From: Cordia subcordata | Lineage: Eukaryota > Streptophyta > Magnoliopsida > Boraginales > Cordiaceae | Reading direction: 5' to 3' | Assembly (NCBI GenBank): GCA_028554755.1 | Contig: JAPTOF010000002.1 | Span: forward strand, 27,833,001 to 27,897,000 | Length of the DNA stretch: 64,000 nucleotides | Shown: positions 9,722 through 22,479 of the stretch, one piece after another | How positions within the stretch are numbered: the stretch's first letter is position 1 | How the letters are laid out: the number at the start of each line of letters is the position of its first letter | The notes under the pieces: generated by a model | The model's input: the letters and a program-made list of their open reading frames with translations, nothing else | Databases searched by the model: none | What the model was told of the DNA's origin: nothing | Program-made: the position numbers and the translations under genes

Positions 9722-12405
9722 TTAGTTCTAACAACCAACAATTCTAAAAAAATAGTTGACAAAAAGGAAAAAGAAGAACATTTAGATCGCTTGTTTTCAA
9801 GCATTAATTACATCAAACAAGTCTCTGAGTTATTATTATTATTTTTAATGTACATAGGTCCCTCTATTATATTATTGCCAATTAAAATGAATGATTTTTC
9901 TTTTTTTGGTTTAACAATTTCTTATGAAACCAACTTAGCAGAAGCTGAGCCTTAATTTGTTCTACACGTGGTCCAGAGAATAAATGATTAGAATGAGAAT
10001 TCCATGCCCTAATCTCATTTTTAAACCACTTTAATTATTTAGTTTGCGTGTTAATGTTGGTTGGATCAGTAGCAAGTGATGGATTATCTCTTGACCAAAA
10101 GAAGACCATCGAATTTGCAAATTATCCGTGTGAATTTGTTTCACATGGGCGCTATGAGAGAAGGTAATCATGAGGCCATGGAGCGCCTTCTTGCAATCAT
10201 GAAGTGAACCGTGATGATGACGAATCTAATTTTCTTGTGAAATAATATCGTATTGAATTAAGAATTTTTTTTTTGATTGAAAACTTGAAAGAAAGATGAT
10301 ACATACCCGAAGAGATAAATTTTCTGATTTGACATGTCTATTGGAAAATACTCTTAGATTTTTCCCTTTATGCTAAAAAGTACGAGACAAACTATTCAAC
10401 ACATCTAAATCAATCTGTTTGAAATAATCTAGCTGTTTTTTTTATTTATTCAAGAGATTTATTTATTTTTTATTTTTTTGAAAAAAAAAAGTGTATGAGG
10501 ATGCCTTGTTTTTGTGTTGCATCCACGGCCGACATGCGAGGGTGGATATTTGAAGTTCCCGGTTGGGTACGGCCACCAATTGTCACCTCCTAATTTTATG
10601 ATTATAAAGGTATCTCTTCGTTTAATACTTCCAATTCGATGCATCAAATCGAAATAATTCCTGCCACACAAACTTCTCAATGGATTTTTCTTTTTAACTT
10701 TAAGAGAAGGTGGATAATACAGTATTTGTATTTATCAAAAATAAATCTCGGGATTTTTTGAGGTTAATGATATAATATTTGTACTTATCAAAATTAAATT
10801 TTGAGATTATTTGCACTTAAAATAAAGAATATATTAGTAGACCTATAAACCTGTGGTGAAGCCACTCTTTTCGGTTATACAATATATCTTATATATAAAA
10901 TTTGTATTTATGGAAAATAAATCTCAAGACTTCTCGCACTTAAAGTAAAGAACATATTAGTAGACCTCTAAACCCGTGGTGAAGCCACTCTTTTTGGTTA
11001 TACAATTTATCTCTATAGGGGGCATGAGGTTTGTAAGATCTTAGAAAAATCTTGAGGACATAAAATCAGAAATGTTAGACTCCCACATTTAATTCATAAA
11101 ACACAAAAGAAAATTTTAAGAATATTACATCTTCAAGAATCTAATATGATCATAAATTCTCCAATTTTCTTTCGCATACATGGGGTTGGAGAATCTTCAA
11201 TCCAGGAAAAAAGATCCAAAAAGAAATGAGTATATTCTACAAAACTAAATAACAAAAATAACATTTATAGAGAAAAAGCATTTGTGGGAAAAAAATTGGG
11301 CTAAGCAATGTCAGATTATCCAAAAAGCAGGAGGCCTTTTTTTTATACTTTTCACGCAGAAACTTTAAGTCATATCAAATAAGTCACGATTACTGCTTGC
11401 TCGAACCATTACAACATCTTCCAAAAATCATTATGACTTATTTATTTGTAATGAACGATCACAATAACATATGTAATCTAGGGGACGGCCATGTATGGTT
11501 AGTTTTTCAAAAGCAAAATGATTATAATGTGGATGAAACTTGGAAGGATATATTATGCTGCCCTCAAAATGCATGCACTGTTTGTCTATATGTCGTGATG
11601 TGTATAGCTCAACAAAGAATCCACCTTTGCTCATATAAAAGCAACAACAAGAAGGACTCGTCCTTGTAGGGAAAAAAAGTCAAAGGTTGTAATTGATTCA
11701 TGAATTCAAAATGAGTTGATTCGCATTAAAAATGGTCAAATAACTAGACCAATATGTACCCAACATAATACAGAATAAATAACGGATTGTTTGGAATTTT
11801 TCTGTCCGTAAGTAAGTATTTTTTTTTTGAAAAACATGTCACCCTTTTTTTTCTTTTTTGTAATGATCGATGAGTATTTGAATTGAATTCAGAAGAGTCC
11901 GAAACCGTTATTAGAAAAACTCAATATGAGATTATTCCAAAAGTTAGAAATTTGAATTTTTAAGAAGTAATACAAAAAGTGTTTGTTTTAAAAAAAAATT
12001 GTCAACAAATCATTAAGCAACGCAAAGAATCTTCAAATACATCACGTAAAGAAGTAATTAAGATGACTAGAAGTTTAAATGTGGAACTATGGACTTTGGA
12101 ACTTCGGGTAAAAGCATTACTGGAAAAGGCTGTAAGTGATTTTTTGAGTTTTTAAGTATTTTAAAGACAATATTAAAAAGATATTCTGAAAATATGTACT
12201 TCTTAAAGAACTCTAATTGGAAGCTCGTGATTATCTAATTTTTTTTTTAATTTAACTTTTATCTTAAAGGTATTTTTGTTAGTTTGAAATGCTTTAACAT
12301 AGTGGTTAAAGCTACAATTGACTCCGGATCCCACTTGTCAAACCATTCGGTACTTGGTACCGTTACGATCCTTGTTCCGAGTAGATGAACATTGTATATT
12401 TACTT
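9722..12405. other. Intergenic, repeats only
   Basis: No gene is recognised. It holds the 123-bp tandem repeat described separately, poly-T tracts, and short frames whose translations show no known domain. Confidence 0.5.
10766..11012. repeat. Two-copy tandem repeat, 123-bp period
   Basis: GTGGTGAAGCCACTCTTTT occurs at 10853 and again at 10976. The sequences before each copy align over about 120 bp, and a third partial unit starts near 10720. The conserved part contains a short inverted repeat (GTGGTGAAGCCAC). Origin unknown. Confidence 0.75.
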
Positions 12406-13267
12406 GTAAAAAACGGATTTAAGGTAAATGAGAAATTAGCAATTAAAGTTGTGTAGTTAACAAGTTTGATTGCTTAGATTAGATATGTGTAGGATGGAAT
12501 CCCATATAGAAAGTTTGTGAAGTTTTTGCTCAATTTATATATAAAGGCCTTTATGGGTTGGGCCAAGAAGGCATATGGATGGAACTATGCACAGTGGGTA
12601 TTATGATAAAAACTACCACGCACGGTCTGGCCGGGTTCGGGGACACGATGCGGGTGTTGGTGTGGCCCGGGTTTTCACTCTGGATATATTTTTTTGGGCA
12701 AATTCTTATTCACCAACAGGTAAATTTACAAGTCTCATAACGGAAATCTGGTTGAATGCCCGACTTTATTATTGTGCACATTGGAGAGCATTCTAGAAAC
12801 GTGATTTTGACTAGCTGCTGAGTGGAGCTGTTACAAGCTGGATTAGTGCGCGTTTTAGAGGAGTCTTTATTTCCCTGATTTTATAACAGACCTCTCTAAC
12901 TAGTATAAATAGGTCCTGTTCTTCACATAGTCAAACACAGAGAAAAGAATAGCTTATAGTTTTATTTTATGCATATAGTTCTTGGCATACAGAGATTCTT
13001 CAAAGAGAGTTTATTTGCTACTAGTTCGATAGTTTCTTGCGTTGGAGTGCTACTGTACTCCAAGAAGGTAATAGCCGTTGTATCCTGGGAGGGATATGCC
13101 ATACCCCTTAGCACCGACAGAGGGGGCGTAAATCCCTTAAGGATATCGTTTACGAGCCTCGGCTTAGTCTATTTTATTTTACACTCTACCACTGAATAGT
13201 AATAGTTTCTGTTTATCTAATTTTATTCTACTCGTTCGGCTTCTACTTTATTCTATTTTCCTAACAA
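12406..13267 (+). mobile_element. Probable solo LTR or LTR fragment
   Basis: The segment differs from its surroundings by a GC-richer middle, a good TATA box (TATAAATAGG near 12903), and a downstream leader-like stretch ending in TTTTCCTAACA, typical of plant LTR 3' ends. No gag-pol, primer site or second copy is present nearby. The left edge is a guess and I could not find a target duplication. The alternative is an unrelated promoter relic. Confidence 0.4.
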
Positions 13268-13406
13268 TTTTAAGTATGTCAAATAAATTATTTTTAATTT
13301 TTAACCCACAATAAACATACTTAAACATTAAAGAATTTGTCAAGAAGATAATTGCAAATAACTTTAACTATGAGGGTCCATTGTCGCCTTCACATTCTCA
13401 CACTTA

Positions 13407-13880
13407 GAGGGTGTTTGGATTGGCTTATAAAAAAGCTACTTAAAGCACTCCTAGCTTTTAGTGGCTTTTTTTTATTGTCAACTTTAAGTAGTTACGTGTT
13501 TGAATAAAAGTTATAGTTATAAAAATAAGTATTTACATGTTTGATTAAAGTGGGCTGAAAAGTAAGTTATATAGTTAAAATAACTATTAAGGACATTAAA
13601 ATATAATTTAAAAAGGTAAGTAAAAGATAAAAGAGAAAAGATATTTTAGTAATAAAAATAAAAAGGTAAGGATAAGATAGTAAATGATTTGGTCAAACTT
13701 GCTTTTTTTTAACGTGCTTAAAGCCATAAAAAGCAAAAACTGGGGTTGGAGAGCTTTTTATTTTTTACTTAAAGCTACTTAAAAAAAAAGCACATTTTTA
13801 ATTAAAACAAATACTTCTATTAGCTTAAAGTAGGCTTTAAGTAAATTTGACCAAAAAAAAAAGCCAAACCAAACACCCTC
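13407..13880. mobile_element. Tourist-like (PIF/Harbinger) MITE, 474 bp
   Basis: The terminal inverted repeats are GAGGGTGTTTGGATTGGCTT and, at the right, AAGCCAAACCAAACACCCTC. The element is flanked on both sides by TTA (13404-13406 and 13881-13883), the target duplication of PIF/Harbinger transposases. Subterminal parts repeat an AGCTACTTAAAG motif in both orientations. It is non-coding. Confidence 0.88.
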
Positions 13881-16800
13881 TTAGAATTTTCTCCTCTCAT
13901 TCACGTGGTAAGACATGCAGAGCTGCCGTTCGCCAATGTTTACCCTTTGCCAATATTTTTCCTGAGAGAGAGGGGGGAGAGAGAATGATAACAACGGGAA
14001 GAAAGAGGAGGAAAAAGAGACAGACGTTTTAATCATTTTGAAGCATTACCTTAGAGTTAGTCTCTATCACTTCTTTAATTTTACTCCTCTATAATAGCAT
14101 TTTCATAATAATAATAACAATAATATTGTGATCCTAATTTAATAATAGTAAATTATTATTACAATTATAACAAATTATATAACTAATTAATAATTTTTTA
14201 ATCACAATTGTAATGTTATAACATTACGAGAAATTGGTTGTCACACCTTTAATAACACTGGCACCTAACGTCACCCTGTTCATTGTTCAATCAATAATCT
14301 TAGTCATGGAAAATATAATAATGTTCCTTCTCACGTGTAGTAAGTTTCTGTTTTTCCGTGACTTGCACCTTTTGCATCTCTCTCTCTCTCTCTATCTCTC
14401 CCTTTTCTGTGTTTAATTTGCTTCTTTTATCAGCAGCCACTCCTGTGGACAAGCCAATCCAATGTGTTACTTTGGGCCAATATATGTTTATCCCTTTTCT
14501 ATCAAGTAATAGTGACCTTGCTGCTCTTCTTTCACCTTAATTAACGCCCCTGAGAAGCGCAAGCCAAATTAATATGCTTAAGTTTAATGTAGTTTCTTGA
14601 ATGCAACCAAGCATGGTCGATTTGATGAACTCCGTTAATATTTTTGAACTATTACAAGGAAATTAAAAAAATGAACCTTTAATTCATATTATCCATATTG
14701 TTATGATATAAAAGTGCACAAGTGAAGAAATAATCAAGAAAGACACGAATAATTATGTAGTTTAGCATAAAGGCTACGTCCACAAAGAGCAAAGACATAA
14801 AGTGGTTTGGCCTGATATAATGCCTCTCTTGGCTCACCTTGTTTTTCTTAATACATAAAACATATTTATAGTACAAGGTTTCTTAACATAACTAAGCTTC
14901 TAAGCACCAGGATCCTCAAGCCAGGAGGAATACGGACCACACCCCAACATGTATATATTCGATGACTAGTCTATTAACTTAATGGCTCAAAAATATATTA
15001 GAAAGTTTGAATGTATGTATACATGTATATATTGCGGGTCAAGACTGACGATCGCAGGCTCGGAGCTTTCTAAAGCTGGCGATGGCAGTTTGGAGCTCGT
15101 CTTTGGGCAGGCGTACTTACTTGGCCTTTGTAACTTCACCTTTTTTTTCACCACGTTAAAAGCGATGACAAAGTCCGATTGATCTCTCCATCGTACGAAA
15201 TGCGAATATTTTAAAGGTGGAATTACTTTTGTGTGTTGGTGCAACTGGAAAGGCAAACCCCCCATCGCCCAATTATTCTCCTAACTTTTCCCCAGTGTTG
15301 ATATATTTATTTGTATATTTTATATTATTTGTGTCTGCCATATATACATGTGGAGATTGTAGTACGTGAACTCTACTTTTTATATTATTTAGATCTACAT
15401 GTACATGTGGAGAATGTGGAACGTGAATTCTACTTTTTATGGTTCTTTAAAAAGGAAATAGTCAAATTCGGGACCTATAACCTTTTCTCATGATTTTGTA
15501 TTTGTGATTTTAAAATTAGAATTATTATAGATTGAAAATACTTGAACATACATCAGATTAGTACGATTATGATTGAAATGCCAGATAATGAAAATGGTTA
15601 AGAGCCGACCTTAATTATTAGTTGCTCTGATTGTAATTTAGTCAATCCAGGTGCCTTAATATAGTTGAATTGAATTTTCTTAATGGAGAGACTATGATTC
15701 TCTTCTACCAAACAAAGTATCACAATTATTCTATATCTACTGTTAAAAGAGAATCTGAAAAAGCATCCAATTAGGCAACTCAAGGTCAAGGTAATAAGTT
15801 AGAGGAAAAAAACACAGAAAATAGTCTTTAAAACAGGCACCACATACATGTAATGTCTTATGTATGTGCTGTGTTACATCTTATAAAGGAGACAAAATGA
15901 TAGCGAATCTAACAACCCATGAATCTAAGGACTATGATGGTTTCAGATCATCATGGAAGTCTATACAGAAACTAAACACCATAGTCAGATACATTATCAT
16001 CATCATCATTATCGGGCAATTTAAATTAGTTAGAAGTGGATACTCAATCATTAATTAGGATTGCCAATCAAATCAACTTTGTTTTTCTCTAAATTTGCCC
16101 GGCTTTTCTAACTCATACATCTCTTTTAAATGTGTGTTTCCGTTTCTTCATTCTTTTTGTTAAACCGGGTCATTCATCTTTCTCAAATTTAAAAAACAAT
16201 GGGTTGATAGTTGTTATTATAATCATAAAGAAACATGTTAGCAGTTAAGCTTAGAAAACATACAAGAGAAAGTGTCCAAAACGCATTTACCTTTTTTCTT
16301 AAAGAAGTAGAGGAAAGATGAAACGTATTCAGAATAGTAGTTGTATAACTTAATTTAACCTAGTCTAAATTAAATTTAAAAAAAAAAAAGTAGCCCAAAA
16401 AGAATAGGCTAGCTCCTATATTCAAATTGTTAATGCATGTCGTATGCGCGGGCCGGCCGATGGTAGTATTAGAATGACGAAACATTGTGGAAAATGGGAG
16501 TACATGTGCCCATAGTAACATTTGTTATTGCCTGGAAGAACTTTTCATTTTATAGTAAACAACTCCACCTTTCATCTGAATCATCTAATATTTTGTGCCC
16601 CACGGAGGAAAAGCACTTTATAGAATAGGCCCTATATATTCACCAATCTTAGCTAAAAGCGACCCACTCTTATTCAGAAAAGGTTTTTTTTTTTTTTTTT
16701 TTAAATCACAACCTTGAAAAAGCATAAGGGAAGACGAAAGGAAGAAAAGAATTTCGGATTTGATGTTTTCTAGATTAATAATTCAAAATACACCAATAAA

Positions 16801-17404
16801 GTCCTACATGAAGTTAAATTTGTCCGTCGATAACGGACTTTTTGATGTATATTCGGAAGTCATATGCTTATTCTAACATGAATCTTGAAAAAGGTAAATT
16901 ATTCTGAGTCTTTTGTGTTCAATATTCTATATAATTAAATCCTTCAAATTTAAATATGAACCTTTTACTCTTTTAACTCAACTATTATATTAACAGTTTC
17001 ATCCAAAAATTTAACAGGGTTGTCACATGAAATGCACTTTAAGTGAAAAGAATGACAAGACTAACAACTTCACTAATAATCGAATTAAATGGCTAAAAGA
17101 TTAATTTTAGAAGTTAAGGGGTTTAACTACAAAAAAATTAAAAACCTAAGGATCTTTAGAGATAATTTACCTTTATTTCCGAAACCCAACGAGTAATAAT
17201 GCACGACTGAGTTTCAAATCAATCACATAGGAGGGCACTGGGCCATGTGACTGAATCACAAAGGCGATTGAAACTTATAAAGACCTTGTACCCCAAAAAA
17301 AGAAAAGAAAATGAAGAAGAAGAAGAAAACAAAAGATCAAGAAGAAAAACAAATAACGTTAACATCAAGAGTACACTAGAGAAAACTTAATTAGGGTTTC
17401 AGAT
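13881..17404. other. Intergenic, no gene seen
   Basis: AT-rich DNA with AT- and TC-rich tracts (for example near 14380). Only short frames without domains. The right end from about 17300 is the 3' flank of the bHLH gene. Confidence 0.5.
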
Positions 17405-18961
17405 TTAAAGCATAGCTTCCTCTTGAATTCTTCCTAACAAGTGATGCACTGCGTCAGCGATTTCGTCTACTGTAGTTAGCTGGCACTCCTCCTCAAGCTG
17501 CAAAAAAATTCAAACATAAAAACACACATGAATGGTCAAAAAACCAAAAAAATAATAATAATAAAACAAAACAAAAAGACACACACGCCAAAAACTGGGA
17601 CTAGGGATAGTTTAAGTAATTTAAACTATCTCTAATATCCTGGGCTCGAATTTCATAGGCAACGGAGGGTTTACAAAAAAGAGAAAATAGAGATAAAATG
17701 TGTAACATAATCCCAAATACTGTGTGCCAATTATTGAAGACAAATTACCTTAACACTAAGCGAGTACAAAACCATTTGATCAACTGTAGTGGTGACGTTA
17801 AGGTGGAGAATAGTGAGCCAAAGGCATTGAAGCCCAGCAACGATCTTCAAGAGCTGCCTGGGTTGTCTCTTCGAGAGTATCTTCAAGTTGGCATGGCTCT
17901 CCACCATGGTCACCTCAATGTCAGCTAGAGCCGAACGGTTCTTTTCAGCCATTGGATCACTCGAGGTAGTGGACAGTGGTGATGAACTGTTGGGTTGAGT
18001 TGAATATTGTGGAAAAGTGAAGAAATCAGCAAAAAGTGGAGGCTGGACATTATTAATGTTGGAGGTTTCTTGGTTAATGGCTCTCTTTTGTGCCTCCAGG
18101 TTTTGAACGTGTTGCTCCAGCTCCTTCACGAAATTAATTGCTCCTGCAATTATTGATGCTTGATCACCCTAAAAGAAATCAACACAATTGAAACGTTAAT
18201 TTTTTTAGATTAGAGCCAAATATTAAATAATTTGTTATTTATATTTTGGGTCAATAGTTCATACTTGTGATGTGACATTTTCGATTGGTAGTTTTTCCTT
18301 TTAAACGCAGTGTCACTTTGATTTTTATATTTTGTTAAATTCAAAAGTAGCTCGAAAAAGTAATTTCTCTTCTATCATGTCACATTCATGAACATGATTA
18401 ACACCCCCCCCCCCCCAAAAGAAAAAAAAAAGAAGAAAGATTCAGTTGAGATGAATAAATATTTGTTTCTTTTTTTTTTCCCTCTCTCATGTGAAAAAAA
18501 TTTACCCTTTGAACATACGAGGCCGGCATCAAAGAACGAATGACAGCGAGATACTCATTCATCTGCTTACGGCGGTTGCGCTCGACAGCAATGTGAGTCA
18601 TCCTCTGGTTCTCAAGCTCCTCTTTGTTCTTGCAACACCTCGTGCGCCGCCGTTTCCGCCTCCCGGAACTCGCCAGTGGTAGCGGCGGCTGCGCCTCCAC
18701 TACAGGGGATGCTTCCGCCATCACTTGAGGATCGCCCATACATGCTTCAGGTGATGAATTATGATCTATTTCTTTCACATTTTGCTCCCAATTGAGATAT
18801 TGCAAGCTTTGAGGTTCCATGCAATTGTCCAACATGGCAACAAAAGCCTTGTCATCAGCTTCTTGTAAGCCAAATTGGTAGCCACAACTACCCAATGCGT
18901 AAAGCTCCTTGCAAACATAGCCAAACGAGTCTTGTGGGTAAAGCCCTGCATCTAAAGCCAT
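17405..18961 (-). CDS. bHLH transcription factor, bHLH94/96-like (three exons)
   Basis: Exons on the minus strand: 18961-18506, 18168-17749 and 17497-17405 (152 + 140 + 30 codons plus stop, 322 residues). Both introns are GT-AG and phase 0. The N-terminus [10 protein letters not shown] is typical of the bHLH94/96 group (subfamily Ia). The basic region [13 protein letters not shown] has the His-Glu-Arg residues that read a G-box/E-box; helix 1 ends exon 1 and helix 2 opens exon 2. A Ser/Pro linker and a C-terminal region in the position of the subgroup's ACT-like dimerisation domain follow. It is expected to act in the nucleus as a DNA-binding dimer; targets are unknown. Intron 1 holds a C-run (18407-18418) and intron 2 a SINE-like insert. 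No frame damage is seen. Confidence 0.92.
17588..17680 (-). repeat. SINE-like fragment inside bHLH intron 2
   Basis: Read on the minus strand it gives a tRNA-like box B (AAATTCGAGCC) followed by a GATAGTTTAAATTACTTAAAC phrase. Similar phrases occur with box B-like sequence near 57.6 kb, and a weaker one near 49.7 kb. This suggests a dispersed tRNA-derived element. Boundaries are approximate. Confidence 0.35.
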
Positions 18962-19574
18962 TTTCTCAAATCTTTTTTCTCTTTTCCTTTTCTTTTTTTT
19001 TCCCCCCCCCCCCTCTTTCTAGATAACTACTCTCTTTCTTTCTAGTACTTTTCTGCAGACTCTTGTCTTTGCATGCTCACTCACAACACGTAGTTTCCTC
19101 CTACAATCCCACATCAAAATGGAAGAAGAGGTTGAAGCAAAAACACCAACCACTAAAAAGCCGAAAGGGACGACCAAAACAAACTAGGCTTTTTATGATC
19201 TTTGGCTCTGCTGGCTAGAAGATTTTGCCCCCCAAGCTTGCTTTTATCCTTATAGCAACCTTTTAATCAAACAAAAACAAAGCTGTGGAGCTGTCTAACA
19301 ACGGTTACACGTGACCTACTAATTATAAGTTGGACCAGTGCTAACATAAACTTATAATATTAGAGGGGGAAATCATAGAGGGCCGGGCTCAAAACACAGT
19401 TGTAGTTTTTCGAGCGAATATGGCTTGTGTTTTATAGTAAGCTCAACCTGGGGCCTGAAATAAGACTCGCTCCTGTTGTTTATTTATATTGAAAAACTCG
19501 TCTTGGTCCAAATCGTATTAGAAATTATAGACTTCTTAATACTCAGGTATCAAAAGATATTTATAATAGAACTA
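18962..19574. other. 5' flank of the bHLH gene
   Basis: Just upstream of the ATG (to the right, as the gene reads leftward) lie C-run and T-rich tracts (about 18980-19020) that form a purine-rich leader on the coding strand. No further reading frame of note. Confidence 0.5.
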
Positions 19575-19961
19575 GGGCAAATTTCACAAATGGCCTTTGT
19601 TGTTTATAAAGTTTCAATTTGGTTCTTATTATTTTAAAAGTGACATATTTAGTCTGCAATGTATGGAAAAAGTGTCACTATGGTTTTAATTATTCAAAAG
19701 TAACTAATTTAGTCTCTAATGTTTACAGAAATGGACCTAATGATGTTGATCCCTATTTTAGCCCTAAAAATGTTAATGCAATAGTCACATGACCAATTAA
19801 TAAGGTTAAAAACAGATACTTTTTGCAAATATTGAGGATTATTAATAAAGACCAAATTGATTGCCTTTGCAAAAATTGATAGAATGTGGGTCACTTTTAA
19901 AAGAGTAAAAACTAAACTAACACTTTTTATAAATAATAAAAATTATTTACAAAATTTTCCC
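19575..19961. mobile_element. Foldback element, copy 1
   Basis: Starts GGGCAAATTTCACAAATGG and ends in its diverged inverse, ATTTACAAAATTTTCCC. Inside, phrases about a dozen bases long (such as AAAGTAACTAATTTAGTC) recur in both orientations, so the whole unit can fold into a hairpin. The same family recurs near 26.1 and 47.7-48.1 kb. Non-coding. Confidence 0.6.
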
Positions 19962-21589
19962 AGAGAAGAATACAAGATTAATTAAATTTGAGTCTTTTAA
20001 GTTTTAAGTATAATGAGTCCCCAAGACCCCCAACAACCATTTTACCTAATTGTCAGGGCAAAGACCTACTCTTTTATATGTAAAAAGGCTTGTAAGTATG
20101 TTGCATAGGATGGTACGTGAAGCTGCTGATTAGGGCACTATGCCCTTTCTGAAACGAAAACGTGTGCATGGACGGTCCTGACCTTTGTCAGCTATAAGAA
20201 ATGGAATAAAGCTCGAGGGCCATTTCGTCATTTGACCGTACTTTTCACAAAGTGAGTGCATATTACATCATACACAAAGGACGTGTCCAAAATGATGTGC
20301 GTAGCCTTATTAGTTTCATTTGGTAATAATATGGTCGGACACTGCGGGGCACAGAAGCAGGAAAGAGGGAGAGAGATATAGATGAGATGAGATGCTGACG
20401 AAAAGTCGATAACAGTAGCTCAGAGATTCAAGCAAGATCTGGAAAAGAGAGAGTGTGTGTGTGTTTGTGTGTGTGTGTGTTGCAGAGGAATCCATGTGAC
20501 CACACAAGTCAGACTACTTTGGGGGGGGGGGGGTTGTGTGTGTGGTTATGATCATCTAGGAAGAAGACTAACTTATTTTCCCAAGACTATACTGTTTGTT
20601 TCTCCATCACTGTGCTTAATTTAATTATAATTAATTAAACTGATTAATTAATTGTTGATTAATTATTAATTAGCCTCTCTCCGCTTTCAATAAGACATTC
20701 TCTAGGGTTCAATTCCCTGCTGCCTTGGTTAAACTTCCAACAAAAGAATGTATTTACATGCTCCATAGGAATTTGTTTATTCATGTAATCGTATAGTCTA
20801 TTTTCTTGGGTCATCCTAATGACGCCGATTAGTATATATTTGTATAGTTAATCAGCTTAAATTAAGCAGCTGAAAAATTCAAGACGCGACGTACGCAACT
20901 GGCTTCGCTTTGAATGTATCACAAATATTCTAGTTTAAGAGATACGATGACTTGATTGAGTCATAGTGCAACTTGACCAGTTTTAGTATTTTATTTTCAA
21001 TAATCCTCCTTGACATCATCTAATTAATTTACATCCATAAGTGTAACCCAGTAAAGCCTCTTGGTAAACAACATGTGTACTCTATTCGTATCGAGAAAAT
21101 AGATTTGAGTTTTCTGTAGCAATTTACATTGCATGCAGTTTGCGATTTTTAGTGTGTGTATACGTCATCGTAGTCGTTTATAACTTGTTACTTACAAGCA
21201 TTGTTTTGTCCATCTCAGCAATATATCTTGATTGATTTTGAAAGTATAGTCAATTCCTAATTAAGATATGCAATGAGCAACTACATTAACAAAGATATAT
21301 ATTTTGAATCCACTCTAAGGTTATAAACTCGATTTATTCTTACTAGGAAAGGACGATATGCGAGGACGTTTGTCCCCAAGGAAATTATTCCAACCTTTGA
21401 AGTTCCTTTTTTTCTACTCTTCTTTTAAATTCTCTTCTTTTTTTTTTTTTTTCCTTCTCTTCCCATATTCTTGTAGCAAAGACTATAGTTACATATATCA
21501 TACTTTTAATATAAAAGACGTGTAAAATTACGTTCATTTTAGTGTTAAACTTGGGTGAATATTGAAAATTATAATCATTTATTTAAAGA
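19962..21589. other. Intergenic, no gene seen
   Basis: Contains a GT-rich microsatellite (about 20450-20480), a run of 14 G (20521-20534) and alternating TTAATTAATTA blocks near 20640. No coding frame recognised. Confidence 0.5.
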
Positions 21590-22193
21590 CACTACCAAAA
21601 AAAAAAAGACCCTTTGCTACCATCAAAATCAGTCGCTAAATTACAAAAGCAGTCTCTAAATTGCATTGGCAACCAATTTTGTGATTGAAGTAAGCAGTGG
21701 ACAAAGGGCTCGTTTGGATTGGCTTTTTTCAAAAGTACTTTTTTTAACATCTTTTGAAAAATAGCTTTTTTTTAAAAGCTAAAAATTATGGCTTCTAAAA
21801 AAGCTGTATTTGAGTTTTTTTTAAAGTTTCAACATTTTTAAAAACCAAATCAAATAGTTATTGCAAATTTAATGTAATTTTTTCAGGAAAAAAAGTGTTT
21901 TTTCCTTAAAAAAAAAAGCCAATCCAAACCGGCCCAAAAGCCTCATCGATTAAATTAAGATTAGCGACCAATTTTGAAATCGGGTCGCTCATTAGTGACC
22001 GCAATGTTGGTCGCTAAATACATATGTTGGTAGCTAAAATGTCATGTGCATGTCAGTCGCAAACCGAATTAGTTATCGACATGTTGGTCGCTAAATTTGG
22101 CTACTAACATGGTAGTCTCTAAAATTAGTTACTAACAAGTCGGTCACTAAATTTAACTACTAACTCGCCGGTAGCTAATTTTTGTCTAGAGAT
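21590..22193. mobile_element. Degenerate CACTA relic carrying a nested MITE
   Basis: Begins CACTACCAAAAA and carries many GTCGCTAAA / TTAGCGACC motifs in both orientations, including GGTCGCTAAAT, the same subterminal words as the CACTA end at 61.6 kb. A 230-bp MITE (21706-21935) interrupts it. The right end near TTTTTGTCTAGAG is eroded, so that boundary is uncertain. Non-coding. Confidence 0.6.
21706..21935. mobile_element. MITE, GGGCYYGTTT family, nested (230 bp)
   Basis: Inverted ends GGGCTCGTTTGGATTGGCTT and AAGCCAATCCAAACCGGCCC differ at only two positions over 20 bases, and the element is flanked by AAA on both sides. It is the best-preserved copy of the family in the window and lies inside the CACTA relic, so it is the younger insertion. 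Confidence 0.8.
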
Positions 22194-22430
22194 GGTGATG
22201 CATCGCTTTTTAAGAAGGCAATTGGAGAGGACCCAAATCCAGACGTGCACATTAACAAAGAAGCATTTCTTGGCAGGTCACATTCTAACAATATCTTTCT
22301 TTTTTATTTTCTCTTTTTGGGTCAAAGGCAGGACCAGTAAAGGCAGAATATTTTCCATTCCACCTTACTGTACTGAATAGTTTAGTGCTGGTCCGATCTA
22401 GATTCATAGAGTTGGAGTAACATGTACTAC

Positions 22431-22479
<49 letters not shown>

